Assembly (NCBI RefSeq): GCF_964253025.1
Contig: NZ_CAXUQC020000001.1
Coordinates: forward strand, 1,612,001 to 1,676,000
Reading direction: 5' to 3'
Length of the DNA: 64,000 nt
From: Rhizobacter sp964253025
GTDB lineage: Bacteria; Pseudomonadota; Gammaproteobacteria; Burkholderiales; Burkholderiaceae_C
In this document: piece by piece, positions 38,483 to 48,710 of the stretch
Numbering within the stretch: the stretch's first letter is position 1
How the letters are laid out: each line of letters opens with the position of its first letter
Notes under the pieces: model-generated
Database searches by the model: none
Seen by the model: the letters and a program-made list of their open reading frames with translations, nothing else
What the model was told of the DNA's origin: nothing
Position numbers and translations under genes: made by a program

Positions 38483-38708
38483 GCGCGCAGAGCGCCGACC
38501 CCCATCGACATGAAGCTGGCCGGCGCGTCGGTGCGGCTGAACGGACCTGTCGCGGCTGTGCGGCCTGCTTGGTGAAGCCGATCGACACGGCTGAACCTGG
38601 CGCCCGTGGCCGTGAAGAGCGTCTCGGCCTCCACCTTCGCGCATGTTGCTCCAGCAACCCGAAGTGGTCGCGTGCAGGGCAGGGCCCCACGCTCCCGTTG
38701 GTTGGGTG

Positions 38709-38728
38709 TACTGTATATAATTACAGTA
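38709..38728. promoter_or_regulatory. LexA (SOS) box with embedded -10 element
   Basis: The 20-bp site has the form TACTGT-N8-ACAGTA, and its inner half-sites CTGT and ACAG with an all-A/T centre match the E. coli-type LexA consensus perfectly. A perfect TATAAT lies inside it at 38716-38721, and its last base is the A of the radical SAM start codon. LexA bound here would block both RNA polymerase and the start of the transcript. Confidence 0.85.
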
Positions 38729-39906
38729 TGCGAGCCCCTTTCATGCCGAAGCCCTCGGGCGCCACCGGTGCGCCGGACGATGCCGGCTGTGGCGACCCGA
38801 TCCCCGTTGCCGAAGTGCGCATCGCGCCGCCCCTCAAGGGACGCGGCACGGCTTGGGACCTTCCGCACCGTTTCACTCGCCTGCAGCACGAGACCTTCGA
38901 CGACGGCTGGGGCAGCCTCGACCAGGAGGCCGCTGAAGAGCGGCTTCCGCCGGCGACCGAGGTCATCGAGGAACACGTCAAGTCGATCATCACCGCGAAC
39001 GACTCGCCCGACATCTCGTTCGACCTCTCCATCAACCCCTACCGAGGCTGTGAGCACGGCTGCATCTACTGCTTCGCACGGCCGACCCACAGCTACCTGA
39101 ACCTGTCGCCCGGCCTCGACTTCGAGACCCGCATCGTGGCCAAGGTCAATGCCGCCGAGCGGTTGCGCGAGGCCCTGGCCCGCCCGCGTTACGAACCCAA
39201 GGTCATCAACATCGGCTCGGCCACCGATGCCTACCAGCCGGTCGAGCGTCGGCTGGGCCTGACGCGGGCCATCATCGAGGTGCTCAGCGCCAGCCAGCAC
39301 CCGTTCTCGGTGATCACCAAGTCGTCCGGCGTCGAGCGCGACATCGACCTCATCGCTCCCATGGCGCAAGCCGGCATGGCGGTCGCGTACGTGTCCGTCA
39401 CCTCGCTCGACCCGGCCCTGTCACGCATCCTGGAGCCGCGCGCGGCCTCGCCACAGCGTCGCCTGAAAACCATCGAGGCCCTGGCCCGGGCCGGCATTCC
39501 GGTCGGCGTGAGTGTCTCGCCGCTGATCCCGTTCATCAACGAGCCCGAGCTGGAGCGGGTGCTGGAGGCTGCCGCCGCTGCCGGAGCGACGAGTGCCTTC
39601 TCGGTGGTGCTGCGCCTGCCCTGGGAAGTGAACCCGCTGTTCCAGCAATGGCTGGACACCCACTTCCCCGACCGTGCCGCTCGGGTGATGGCGCGCGTGC
39701 GGGAGATGCGCGGTGGCAAGGACTACGATGCCCGCTTCGGCTCGCGCATGAGCGGGCAGGGCGTCTGGGCCGATCTGATGCGCCAGCGTCTCCAGAAGGC
39801 GTCCGCCCGCCTCGGCCTCGACCGGCGTGACCGGTCCGCGCTGGATGTCTCGCGGTTCATCCGCCCCGCCGGCCGTCTTGCTTCCAGCCAGCGCGAACTC
39901 TTTTGA
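38728..39906 (+). CDS. PA0069-family radical SAM protein (spore photoproduct lyase-like, COG1533 type)
   Basis: The 392-residue protein binds a 4Fe-4S cluster through CEHGCIYC, a C-x3-C-x2-C motif with Cys108, Cys112 and Cys115, inside NPYRGCEHGCIYCFARPTHSYL. This pattern is that of the PA0069 family, related to spore photoproduct lyase. The reaction is unknown. The C-terminus has a conserved basic tail (FGSRMSGQGVWADLMRQRL). ATG 38728 overlaps the LexA box; ATG 38743, five codons on, is an alternative. The SOS box suggests a DNA-damage role. It follows dnaB by 245 bp of spacer with no other gene. Confidence 0.9.
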   Translation: MRAPFMPKPSGATGAPDDAGCGDPIPVAEVRIAPPLKGRGTAWDLPHRFTRLQHETFDDGWGSLDQEAAEERLPPATEVIEEHVKSIITANDSPDISFDLSINPYRGCEHGCIYCFARPTHSYLNLSPGLDFETRIVAKVNAAERLREALARPRYEPKVINIGSATDAYQPVERRLGLTRAIIEVLSASQHPFSVITKSSGVERDIDLIAPMAQAGMAVAYVSVTSLDPALSRILEPRAASPQRRLKTIEALARAGIPVGVSVSPLIPFINEPELERVLEAAAAAGATSAFSVVLRLPWEVNPLFQQWLDTHFPDRAARVMARVREMRGGKDYDARFGSRMSGQGVWADLMRQRLQKASARLGLDRRDRSALDVSRFIRPAGRLASSQRELF

Positions 39907-40069
39907 GGCGGCGGACGGGGGCAGGGCGTCGCTCGCTTCCACGACGAGCGCAGGACTGCCATCACCTCGGCGACACCTTGGTGCCCGCGCGACGCCCCGG
40001 GTCCCCCCTGAGTGCGGGGGCGTGTCCGTTCCCCCTAGGATCACGGCCCCTTCACCCTGATCTGACGCG

Positions 40070-41233
40070 ATGCCCGCAAGCCTTCTTCGACGTCGAACCC
40101 TGAATTCAATCGGTGCGCTGGCTGCGGCACTGGCGATGCTGGCCTCGGGCGCGCCTGCCCGGGCCGCAAGCGAGATCGTTCTCGGCCAGGCGGTGCCGCT
40201 GAGCGGCGTGATTGCCGCCACCGGGGCCGAATACGTGGCCGGGGCCCAGGCCTACTTCGCGCAAGTGAACGCCAAGGGGGGAGTGAACGGGCACCGCATC
40301 CGCGTGGTGGTGAAGGACGATGGCTACAAGCCGGACGAGACGCTTCGCGTGACGCGCGAGTTGCTGCAGAACGAGAAGCCGGTTGCGCTGTTCGGGTTCA
40401 TCGGCACCGGCAATGTCATGAACCTCGTGAAGAACAAGGTGCTGAGCGACGCGCGGATCGCCTTGCTGGCTCCCTTCACCGGTGCGATCGACCTGCGCGA
40501 ACCGCCGAATCCGAACATCTTTCACATTCGCGCAAGCTACACCGATGAGGCGGCCAAGATGGTCGAGCACCTGCACAGCATCGGGGTGCGCCGGTTTGCC
40601 GTGATGTACCAGAACGACGGCTTTGGCAAGAGCGGCCTGGCGGGCGCCGAATCGGCTCTGGACAAGCTCGGCCTGAAGGCGGTGGCCACGGGCTCCTACG
40701 ACAGGACGAAGCCCGAGGAGGTCGACGAGGCAGCGGGCGCGATCGCAGCGGGCAACCCCGAGGCGGTCATCATGGTCTCGGTGAACAAGGCCTCGGCGGC
40801 CTTCGTCAAGAAGCTGCGCGCCGCGGGCAGCCGGGCCCAGCTGTTCAGCATCTCGGTCGTGAACGTGAAGGAACTCGTGAAGAACACCGGACAGGAACTC
40901 ACGCGCGGCGTCGGCGTTGCCCAGGTGATGCCCTATCCGTTCGTGCCCACGACGCCGGTGGCGCGCGAATTCCTTGCGGCGATGAAGCAGTACCAGCCCG
41001 ACCAGGTTGTGTCGTACACCAGCATGGAATCGTTCATCGCTGCCAAGGTGATGGTCGAGGCCCTTCGCCGGGCCGGCCCGGACGCCGGACGGGAGCGCAT
41101 TGCCGCAGCCCTCGAGGGCATTCGCGACTTCGACGTGGGCGGGTTCACCATCGGCTTCGGGCCTGGCCAGCGCGTGGGCTCGAAGTATGTGGAGGTGACG
41201 GTCATCGGGGCCGAGGGGCGCTTGCTGCGCTGA
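40070..41233 (+). CDS. Periplasmic substrate-binding protein of a branched-chain amino-acid-type ABC transporter
   Basis: The 387-residue protein has a signal peptide (cleavage after APARA, about residue 32) preceded by RRRTLN, which resembles a twin-arginine motif. The mature part is a Peripla_BP_6 domain (IVLGQAVPLSGVIAATGAEYVAGAQAYFAQVNAKGGVNGHRIRVVVKDDGYKPD). Family members bind amino acids, amides, urea or aromatic acids. No permease or ATPase gene is adjacent, so it is an orphan that must work with a distant transporter or as a sensor input. It converges on a REC-TPR gene 3 bp away. Confidence 0.88.
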   Translation: MPASLLRRRTLNSIGALAAALAMLASGAPARAASEIVLGQAVPLSGVIAATGAEYVAGAQAYFAQVNAKGGVNGHRIRVVVKDDGYKPDETLRVTRELLQNEKPVALFGFIGTGNVMNLVKNKVLSDARIALLAPFTGAIDLREPPNPNIFHIRASYTDEAAKMVEHLHSIGVRRFAVMYQNDGFGKSGLAGAESALDKLGLKAVATGSYDRTKPEEVDEAAGAIAAGNPEAVIMVSVNKASAAFVKKLRAAGSRAQLFSISVVNVKELVKNTGQELTRGVGVAQVMPYPFVPTTPVAREFLAAMKQYQPDQVVSYTSMESFIAAKVMVEALRRAGPDAGRERIAAALEGIRDFDVGGFTIGFGPGQRVGSKYVEVTVIGAEGRLLR

Positions 41234-41236
41234 ACC

Positions 41237-42925
41237 TCAGGTGGTGGTTCGTGCGCCGGTCCCGGCTGCCGCGATTTCGGGTGTGGCGTTGGCGGGCGGA
41301 CGGGCACCCGCGGTCAGGGAACCCGTCGTTCGTTCACTGGCCTGGGCCAGCGCCGGTATGGCGGCAGTGGCCATGACCTGGGTGCGGAGCCGCTCGATCC
41401 GTTCGGAAAGTTGCGTCTCGTCGCCAACGGTGTCGCGGTGACGCTGGAGGGTGAGCCGGGCCAGGTCCACCAGCTTGGCGTTGAGACTTCGCTCGGCATG
41501 GTCGAGCAGGGTCCGCACCGCTTCGGCCGCCCGCCCGTCGTGCGAGAGCCCCATCGCCTGTTCGGCGAGCAGGGTGACGCGCTTGTGGGCCTCCTGAACG
41601 CCGGCTGCGAAGGGCGCGTGTGCACCGGCCGCCCCCGTCATCAATTCCGTCAGGGCCCTTGAACTGGCAAAGCGCATGCTGAGCCTGTCGACCCACCGCG
41701 GTGCCTCGGGCATCTCGGCGCCCGCGGCGGCCAGCCCCGACCACACCGTGAGCAGATGGCACGCCGTTTCCCCGTCGAGCCCCACATCAGCCGACAGCGA
41801 GGCCATTCGCCCGAGTGCCTCGGCCAGGGCGGCTGGCTGGGAGAGGAGGCCGAGCGCCAGGGAGAGCTCGGCGAGGCGGGCCATCCGGGCGTTCCCGGCG
41901 TCCTGGGCGGCCGCGTTCTGCAAGGCGCCGAGGGCCCGCTGCAAGGCCTTGGCATCACCCTGCCGCAGTCGCACGGCCGCGAGCAGGAGCAGCACCTGCG
42001 GATCGAACATCCTCGAACCCGACCCCAATGTGCTGGCGCGCTCCAGCGCCTTGGCTGCCTCGTCGATCCGGCCGGTGTAGAACGACAACAGCGCGTGCCG
42101 CTGCAGCCGGGCGATCGATCCGCGGGTGAATTCCCAGGCCCGTTGGCACGTGGCGGCCGCCGCTTCGAGGTTGCCCTGTTCCACCTGCAGGCGACCAAGG
42201 ACGTCGAAGGCATCGGTGTACTTGGGTTGGTCGGCCACCAGCGACTCCAGGCCCCGCATGGCGGCGGCCGCCTGCTGGCTTCCGATCTGCGCGCGCGCCA
42301 GTCCGAGTCGGGCCCATGGCACGCTCGGCTCCAGCGCCAGCACCTGCTCGCTGAGACGGCGTGCACCATCGAGGTCCCCGAGACGAAACAGCAGCTCGCC
42401 GCCCAGGCGCGCGGCATAGGCGTGATACGGTCCCCGCTCGGTGAATCGCCGCGCGCAAAGGCCTGCCGCGTCGGCGAGCTCGCCGCGTTCCACGGTGGCG
42501 AAGATCTCGGCGAGCGATTTCTTGCGCCGCCGCGACTGCGCGATCCGCTCGCCCAGGGCGGACGCGGTGTAGGGCTTGAGGAGGTAGCTGTCCACAGCCG
42601 ACTCGGCGGCGTCCGCCACCATGGTCTGGGAGGCGCCGCCGGTGACGATGATGAAGACCGTCGACAAGGGCAGCAGTTGCATCCGTCGAAGGTCGTCCAG
42701 CAGGTTCTGGCCCGAGTAGCCTTCGGCCTCGAACTCCTGTTCGCACAGCACGATGTCGAACGTGCGCGACTCCAGCTGGCGGCGGGCGTCCTGGATGCGG
42801 GCGCATTGGACGATGGCACCGACGCCGAAGTCGCGCAGTTGCGCAGCGAGCAGGCCTCGCGCGGTGGGGTTGGCGTCGATCACCAGTGCGGACGACTTGG
42901 CGATGTCGCGGTCGATCAGCTGCAT
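41237..42925 (-). CDS. Receiver-like domain fused to a TPR-type helical repeat protein
   Basis: From ATG 42925 the product has 562 residues. Residues 12-130 form a CheY-like receiver: VIDANPTAR (Asp17), VTGG (about Thr95) and LLKPYT (Lys117) match conserved sites. The phosphoacceptor position at the end of strand 3 (FDIVLCEQEF) is Glu62, not Asp. Residues about 145-530 are Ala/Leu/Arg-rich helical repeats with TPR spacing (YAARLGGELLFRLGDLDGARRLSEQVLALEPSVPWARLGLARAQIG). There is no output DNA-binding domain. It probably acts by protein-protein contact. Partner unknown. Confidence 0.8.
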   Translation of the reverse strand: MQLIDRDIAKSSALVIDANPTARGLLAAQLRDFGVGAIVQCARIQDARRQLESRTFDIVLCEQEFEAEGYSGQNLLDDLRRMQLLPLSTVFIIVTGGASQTMVADAAESAVDSYLLKPYTASALGERIAQSRRRKKSLAEIFATVERGELADAAGLCARRFTERGPYHAYAARLGGELLFRLGDLDGARRLSEQVLALEPSVPWARLGLARAQIGSQQAAAAMRGLESLVADQPKYTDAFDVLGRLQVEQGNLEAAAATCQRAWEFTRGSIARLQRHALLSFYTGRIDEAAKALERASTLGSGSRMFDPQVLLLLAAVRLRQGDAKALQRALGALQNAAAQDAGNARMARLAELSLALGLLSQPAALAEALGRMASLSADVGLDGETACHLLTVWSGLAAAGAEMPEAPRWVDRLSMRFASSRALTELMTGAAGAHAPFAAGVQEAHKRVTLLAEQAMGLSHDGRAAEAVRTLLDHAERSLNAKLVDLARLTLQRHRDTVGDETQLSERIERLRTQVMATAAIPALAQASERTTGSLTAGARPPANATPEIAAAGTGARTTT

Positions 42926-43080
42926 CGGTGGCTCCGGACGGGTGGGGTGGCGACAGGGCGCCCGTCTTGGGTTATCGACGCCTCCACGCCGGCACTTGAG
43001 CCGCACGGCCCCACCGTGCTGCAAGTCACGAATCGCGACCGGCTCTTCCCCCACGCCGCAGGCGCCCGAGATCCACCAGC

Positions 43081-43106
43081 AAAAACAACGGCGCCCGAAG
43101 GCGCCG
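43081..43106 (-). terminator. Intrinsic terminator of the grpE-dnaK-dnaJ unit
   Basis: On the minus strand CGGCGCC/GGCGCCG forms a 7-bp stem with a TTCG tetraloop, followed by TTGTTTTT. It lies 29 bp after the dnaJ stop. Confidence 0.85.
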
Positions 43107-43134
43107 CGTTTGAAGGCTCAGAGCGGCCGGCCGC

Positions 43135-44280
43135 TCACTTGAACAGGTCCTTGACGCGGTGCGTCCAGGATTTCGCGTTGGGCGAGTGCTTGTCCGACTT
43201 GCTGAGCGACTCGTCCAGCTCCCGCAGCAGCTTGCGCTGGTGCTCGGTGAGCTTGACCGGTGTTTCCACCGCGATGTGGCAGTACAGGTCGCCCGGGTAG
43301 CTCGAACGGATGCCCTTGATGCCCTTGCCGCGCAGGCGGAAGGTCTTGCCGTGCTGCGTGCCTTCGGGCAGTTCGATCTCGGCCTTTCCGCCGAGCGTCG
43401 GCACCTCGAGGCTGCCACCCAGGCAAGCCGTGGTCAGGCCGACCGGCACCGTGCAGTGCAGGTCGTCTCCGTCGCGTTCGAAGATGTCGTGCTGCTTGAT
43501 GCGGATCTCGATGTACAGGTCGCCCGACGGGCCGCCATTCGTGCCCGGCTCGCCGTTGCCGGCCGAGCGGATGCGCATGCCTTCGTTGATGCCGGCCGGG
43601 ATCTTGACCTCGAGCGTCTTGTTCTTCTTCACCTTGCCAGCGCCGTGGCAGGTCATGCAGGGCTCGGGGATGATCTTGCCCGTGCCGCGGCAGTGCGGGC
43701 AGGTCTGCTGGACGCTGAAGAAGCCCTGGCGCATGTGCACCGTGCCACTGCCATTGCAGCTCGTGCAGGTCTTGGCGCTGGTGCCGGCCTTGGCGCCCGA
43801 CCCGTGGCAGGTCTCGCATTCGTCCCAGCTGGGGATGCGGATCTGGCTTTCCTTGCCGCGTGCCGCTTCCTCCAGCGTGATTTCCATCGCGTAGCTCAGG
43901 TCTGCGCCGCGATAGACCTGCTGGCCACCGCCACGCCGGCCGCCGCCACCGCCGCCGAACACGTCGCCGAAGATGTCGCCGAAGGCCTCCGCGAAGCCGC
44001 CGAAGCCTTCGGCGCCCGGGCCACCCGGGCGGAAACCGCCCGCATTGGGGTCCACACCGGCATGGCCGTACTGGTCATAGGCGGCGCGCTTGTCGCCGTC
44101 GGACAGCATCTCGTAGGCTTCCTTCGCCTCCTTGAAGCTCTCCTCGGCCTTCTTCGCGCCGTCACCCTGATTGCGGTCAGGGTGGTACTTCATGGCCAGC
44201 TTGCGATAGGCCTTCTTGATGTCGTCGTCGGTGGCGTTCTTGGCCACACCGAGGACGTCGTAGTAGTCACGCTTTGCCAT
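43135..44280 (-). CDS. dnaJ: Chaperone protein DnaJ
   Basis: DnaJ delivers substrates to DnaK and stimulates its ATPase. The 381-residue protein has the J domain with HPD in AMKYHPDRNQGD (about 33-44) and a Gly/Phe region (about 75-125). Four zinc-binding repeats follow (CETCHGSG, CTSCNGSG, CPHCRGTG, CMTCHGAG), then the C-terminal substrate domains. It is the last gene of the chaperone cluster, 111 bp downstream of dnaK. Confidence 0.98.
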   Translation of the reverse strand: MAKRDYYDVLGVAKNATDDDIKKAYRKLAMKYHPDRNQGDGAKKAEESFKEAKEAYEMLSDGDKRAAYDQYGHAGVDPNAGGFRPGGPGAEGFGGFAEAFGDIFGDVFGGGGGGRRGGGQQVYRGADLSYAMEITLEEAARGKESQIRIPSWDECETCHGSGAKAGTSAKTCTSCNGSGTVHMRQGFFSVQQTCPHCRGTGKIIPEPCMTCHGAGKVKKNKTLEVKIPAGINEGMRIRSAGNGEPGTNGGPSGDLYIEIRIKQHDIFERDGDDLHCTVPVGLTTACLGGSLEVPTLGGKAEIELPEGTQHGKTFRLRGKGIKGIRSSYPGDLYCHIAVETPVKLTEHQRKLLRELDESLSKSDKHSPNAKSWTHRVKDLFK

Positions 44281-44302
44281 GGTGTCGTGCTGTTGCTGAA
44301 TA

Positions 44303-44338
44303 ACGAAATCCCCCGTGACCTCTGCGGCGCACGGGGGA
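44303..44338 (-). terminator. Stem-loop between dnaK and dnaJ
   Basis: TCCCCCGTG and CACGGGGGA form a 9-bp stem around a 12-nt loop, followed on the minus strand by a short TTTCGTT tract. The weak T-run suggests partial termination or an mRNA processing/stability element that makes dnaK more abundant than dnaJ. Confidence 0.55.
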
Positions 44339-44391
44339 GACGCGGGACGCGCGGCGGTGGCCGCACGCCCCCGGACGGTGGCCGTGCCGGA

Positions 44392-46347
<1,956 letters not shown>

Positions 46348-46385
46348 TTTCTTCTCCTGCTAACTTTGGAATTCAGATGTGCCCG

Positions 46386-46413
46386 AGGTGTGGATCAACG
46401 GGCCGATTTCAAG
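46386..46413 (-). promoter_or_regulatory. Candidate sigma-32 (heat-shock) promoter of dnaK
   Basis: On the minus strand a perfect CTTGAAA -35 element is followed after 13 bp by CCACACCT, a partial match to the CCCCATNT -10 consensus. It lies 39 bp upstream of the dnaK start. The -35 half is convincing; the -10 half is weaker. Confidence 0.55.
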
Positions 46414-46448
46414 GGCGGGCGTCGCGATGAAGCAGGCGCCGGCCACGT

Positions 46449-46973
46449 TCACTTGGGCGCCGAGACCGTCACCAGGGCCGGGCGCAGCACGCGGTCGGCG
46501 ATGAGGTAGCCTTTCTGCAAGACCGTCACCACCGTGTTGGCTTCCTGCTCCGCGGGCACGACGCTGATGGCCTGGTGCTGGTGCGGGTCGAAGCGGGTGG
46601 CTGCGGGCGGATTGATTTCGACCACCTTGTTGCGCTCAAGCGCTGCGGCCAGCTGGCGCAGCGTGGCGTGGACGCCCTCGAGGAGCTGCTCGGGCGTTGC
46701 GGCCGGAATGGCGATGGCCGCCTCCAAGCTGTCCTTCACGGGCAGCAGGCTGTCGGCGAAGCCCTCGACGGCGAACTTGCGGGCCTTGGCAACCTCTTCC
46801 TCGGCGCGGCGGCGGATGTTCTCGCCCTCGGCCTTGGCGCGAAGGTAGGCGTCGGACATCTCGGCCAGGCGGGCTTCCAGGTCGGCTGCAGGGGCTGCGG
46901 CAGTGCCCTCGGCGGCGGAAGCGGTTTCGTGGGCAACGTCTTGATTTTCCAAAGGATTTTGTTCGTTTTGCAT
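46449..46973 (-). CDS. grpE: Nucleotide exchange factor GrpE
   Basis: GrpE releases ADP from DnaK and acts as a thermosensor through its long paired helices. From ATG 46973 it has 174 residues with an acidic disordered N-terminus and a long helix (DLEARLAEMSDAYLRAKAEGENIRRRAEEEVAKARKFA). The C-terminal beta domain contains FDPHQHQAISVVPAEQEANTVVTVLQKGYLIADRVLRPALVTV. The frame continues upstream without similarity. A sigma-32-type promoter lies upstream. Confidence 0.96.
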   Translation of the reverse strand: MQNEQNPLENQDVAHETASAAEGTAAAPAADLEARLAEMSDAYLRAKAEGENIRRRAEEEVAKARKFAVEGFADSLLPVKDSLEAAIAIPAATPEQLLEGVHATLRQLAAALERNKVVEINPPAATRFDPHQHQAISVVPAEQEANTVVTVLQKGYLIADRVLRPALVTVSAPK

Positions 46974-46998
46974 GGGTGAACCTCGTGGAACTGCACCG

Positions 46999-47027
46999 CA
47001 TCTGGGTGCGAGCCGCGATGTTTCAAG
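46999..47027 (-). promoter_or_regulatory. Candidate sigma-32 (heat-shock) promoter of grpE
   Basis: On the minus strand CTTGAAA (perfect -35) is followed after 14 bp by CCCAGATG, similar to the CCCCATNT -10 consensus. It ends 25 bp upstream of the grpE ATG. No CIRCE inverted repeat is visible here or upstream of dnaK, which fits control by sigma-32 rather than HrcA. Confidence 0.65.
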
Positions 47028-47094
47028 AGCGGAAACGGGGGAATTTAACAGCCGTGTGCGGGCCGGGGCGCTTTCGGGTAGCGAGGAGGCGCCG

Positions 47095-47502
47095 TCACTC
47101 CTTCGTGGCGCTCCAGCGATTCCAGTCGGCGAGTTGGCGGCGGTCGCGCTTGGTAGGGCGCCCCTGGTCGATGGACAACGAGGGCTCGGGGGCTTCCCGG
47201 CGGCGGCGCGCGGCGTCCTCTCGGCGGGTGATGCTCTCGGGCGTTTCCTCGTAGAGCGCCTGGGCGACCGGCGCCGGCCCCCGCATGGCACTCAGCCCAC
47301 GCACGACGATGTTGCGCAAGTCGGTGCCGTGCCGCAGATCGATGCGGTCTCCCACACGGACATCGCGCGAAGGCTTGGCATCCTGGCCGTTCACCTGCAC
47401 CCGGCCGCGGCTGATTTCCTCGGTGGCGAGGCTGCGCGTCTTGAAGAAGCGCGCAGCCCAGAGCCACTTGTCGAGCCGCACGGTCTCTGGAGCGTTGCTC
47501 AT
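47095..47502 (-). CDS. hslR: S4-domain RNA-binding protein, Hsp15 type
   Basis: Hsp15 binds stalled 50S subunits that carry a nascent chain with tRNA. The 135-residue protein starts at ATG 47502. It has the S4 RNA-binding domain RLDKWLWAARFFKTRSLATEEISRGRVQVNGQDAKPSRDVRVGDRI (about 9-54), followed by a basic tail (REDAARRRREAPEP...GRPTKRDRRQLADWNRW). Position next to the dnaK cluster and hemH supports a heat-shock role. The start is set by the conserved RLDKWLW. Confidence 0.88.
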   Translation of the reverse strand: MSNAPETVRLDKWLWAARFFKTRSLATEEISRGRVQVNGQDAKPSRDVRVGDRIDLRHGTDLRNIVVRGLSAMRGPAPVAQALYEETPESITRREDAARRRREAPEPSLSIDQGRPTKRDRRQLADWNRWSATKE

Positions 47503-47536
47503 GCAGGCCTCCTGGAAGCTGTGATGCCGCCCGTGC

Positions 47537-48628
47537 TCAGGCGGCGGCGCCTTGGGCGAGCGCACGGGCCCGTCGGGCCGCCAGGGCCTGCGGGTCCGGC
47601 GGGCTGCGAGTGTCCCAGCCCTGCAGGTGCTGCTCGGCAATGTCGGTGAGGGCGGCCAGCCACTCGGTCTGGTCGTTCAGGCAGGGAATGAAGCCGAAGC
47701 TCGTACCTCCCGCCTTGAGGAATGCCTCGCGGGCTTCCTGGTTGATCTCTTCGAGCGTCTCGAGGTTGTCGCTCGTGAATCCCGGGCAGACGACATCGAC
47801 CCGACGCACCCCCTGGCCGGCGAGGGCCACCAGCGTGGGCTCCGTGTAGGGCTGCAACCACTCGGCGCGGCCCAGGCGGCTCTGGAAGGTGACGATGTAG
47901 TCGGTTGCCGCAAGCCCGAGGCGTTCAGCCACCAGTCGCGCTGTCTTCATGCACTCGCAGTGATACGGGTCACCCAGGATCAGGCTGCGCTTGGGCACGC
48001 CGTGAAAGCTCATCACCAGGCGCTCCGGGCGGCCGTTGGCGCTCCAGTGGTCAGCAATGCCCTTGGCGAGGGCAGCGATGTAGCCGGGATGGTCGTGGAA
48101 GTGGTTGATGAAGCGCAGCTCGGGCAGGCTGCGCGTGCGACGCGCCCAGCCCAGCACGGCGTCCACCACGCTCGCGGTCGTCGATGCGGCGTACTGGGGG
48201 TAGAGCGGCAGCACCAGCACCCGGGTGGCGCCGGCGGCCTTGAGCTCGTTCATCACCTCGGCCACCGACGGGCTGCCGTAACGCATGGCGTGGCGTACCA
48301 GCACGCGGTGCCCGCGTTCGCCCAGGTTGCCGGCCAGGCGGCGCGCCTGCAGCACGGTCCAGGTGGTGAGCGGGGAGCCTTCGGCGGTCCAGATGCTGGC
48401 ATAGCGGGCGGCGGACTGGCGCGGTCGAACGCGCAGGATGACCCCATGCAGGATCAGCAGCCAGGCAAGCCGGGGAATCTCGACCACCCGGGGGTCGCCC
48501 AGGAATTCGGCAAGGAATCGGCGCACGGCCGACGGGGTGGGCGCATCGGGGGTGCCGAGGTTGCACAGCAGCACGGCGGTCTGGTCGGCCTGATCGTGGC
48601 GGCGCGCGGGTTCGGGGGCGAAACGCAT
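47537..48628 (-). CDS. hemH: Ferrochelatase
   Basis: HemH inserts Fe(II) into protoporphyrin IX to make heme. The 363-residue protein begins its core with AVLLCNLGTPDAPTPSAVRRFLAEFLGDPRVVEIPR. It has the metal-site histidine in MSFHGVPKRSL (about residue 210) and the second site with the conserved Glu in CPGFTSDNLETLEEINQEARE. It lies 34 bp upstream of hslR, probably in one transcript. Confidence 0.96.
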   Translation of the reverse strand: MRFAPEPARRHDQADQTAVLLCNLGTPDAPTPSAVRRFLAEFLGDPRVVEIPRLAWLLILHGVILRVRPRQSAARYASIWTAEGSPLTTWTVLQARRLAGNLGERGHRVLVRHAMRYGSPSVAEVMNELKAAGATRVLVLPLYPQYAASTTASVVDAVLGWARRTRSLPELRFINHFHDHPGYIAALAKGIADHWSANGRPERLVMSFHGVPKRSLILGDPYHCECMKTARLVAERLGLAATDYIVTFQSRLGRAEWLQPYTEPTLVALAGQGVRRVDVVCPGFTSDNLETLEEINQEAREAFLKAGGTSFGFIPCLNDQTEWLAALTDIAEQHLQGWDTRSPPDPQALAARRARALAQGAAA

Positions 48629-48710
48629 CGAGTGGAACTGCTCCGGGAGGGTGAGCCGCCATTATCGGGCGGCCGGGCCCACCGTGCTCGCCGCCGGGCG
48701 GTGAATGCCT

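Noticed and set aside
38500..38727. Minus-strand coding-like stretch between dnaB and the radical SAM gene (about 50 codons from a GTG)
   Set aside because: The frame simply continues as antisense through the neighbouring gene. No ribosome-binding site or known similarity was seen.
46348..47094. CIRCE operator upstream of dnaK or grpE
   Set aside because: Looked for TTAGCACTC and GAGTGCTAA half-sites in both gaps; none is present.
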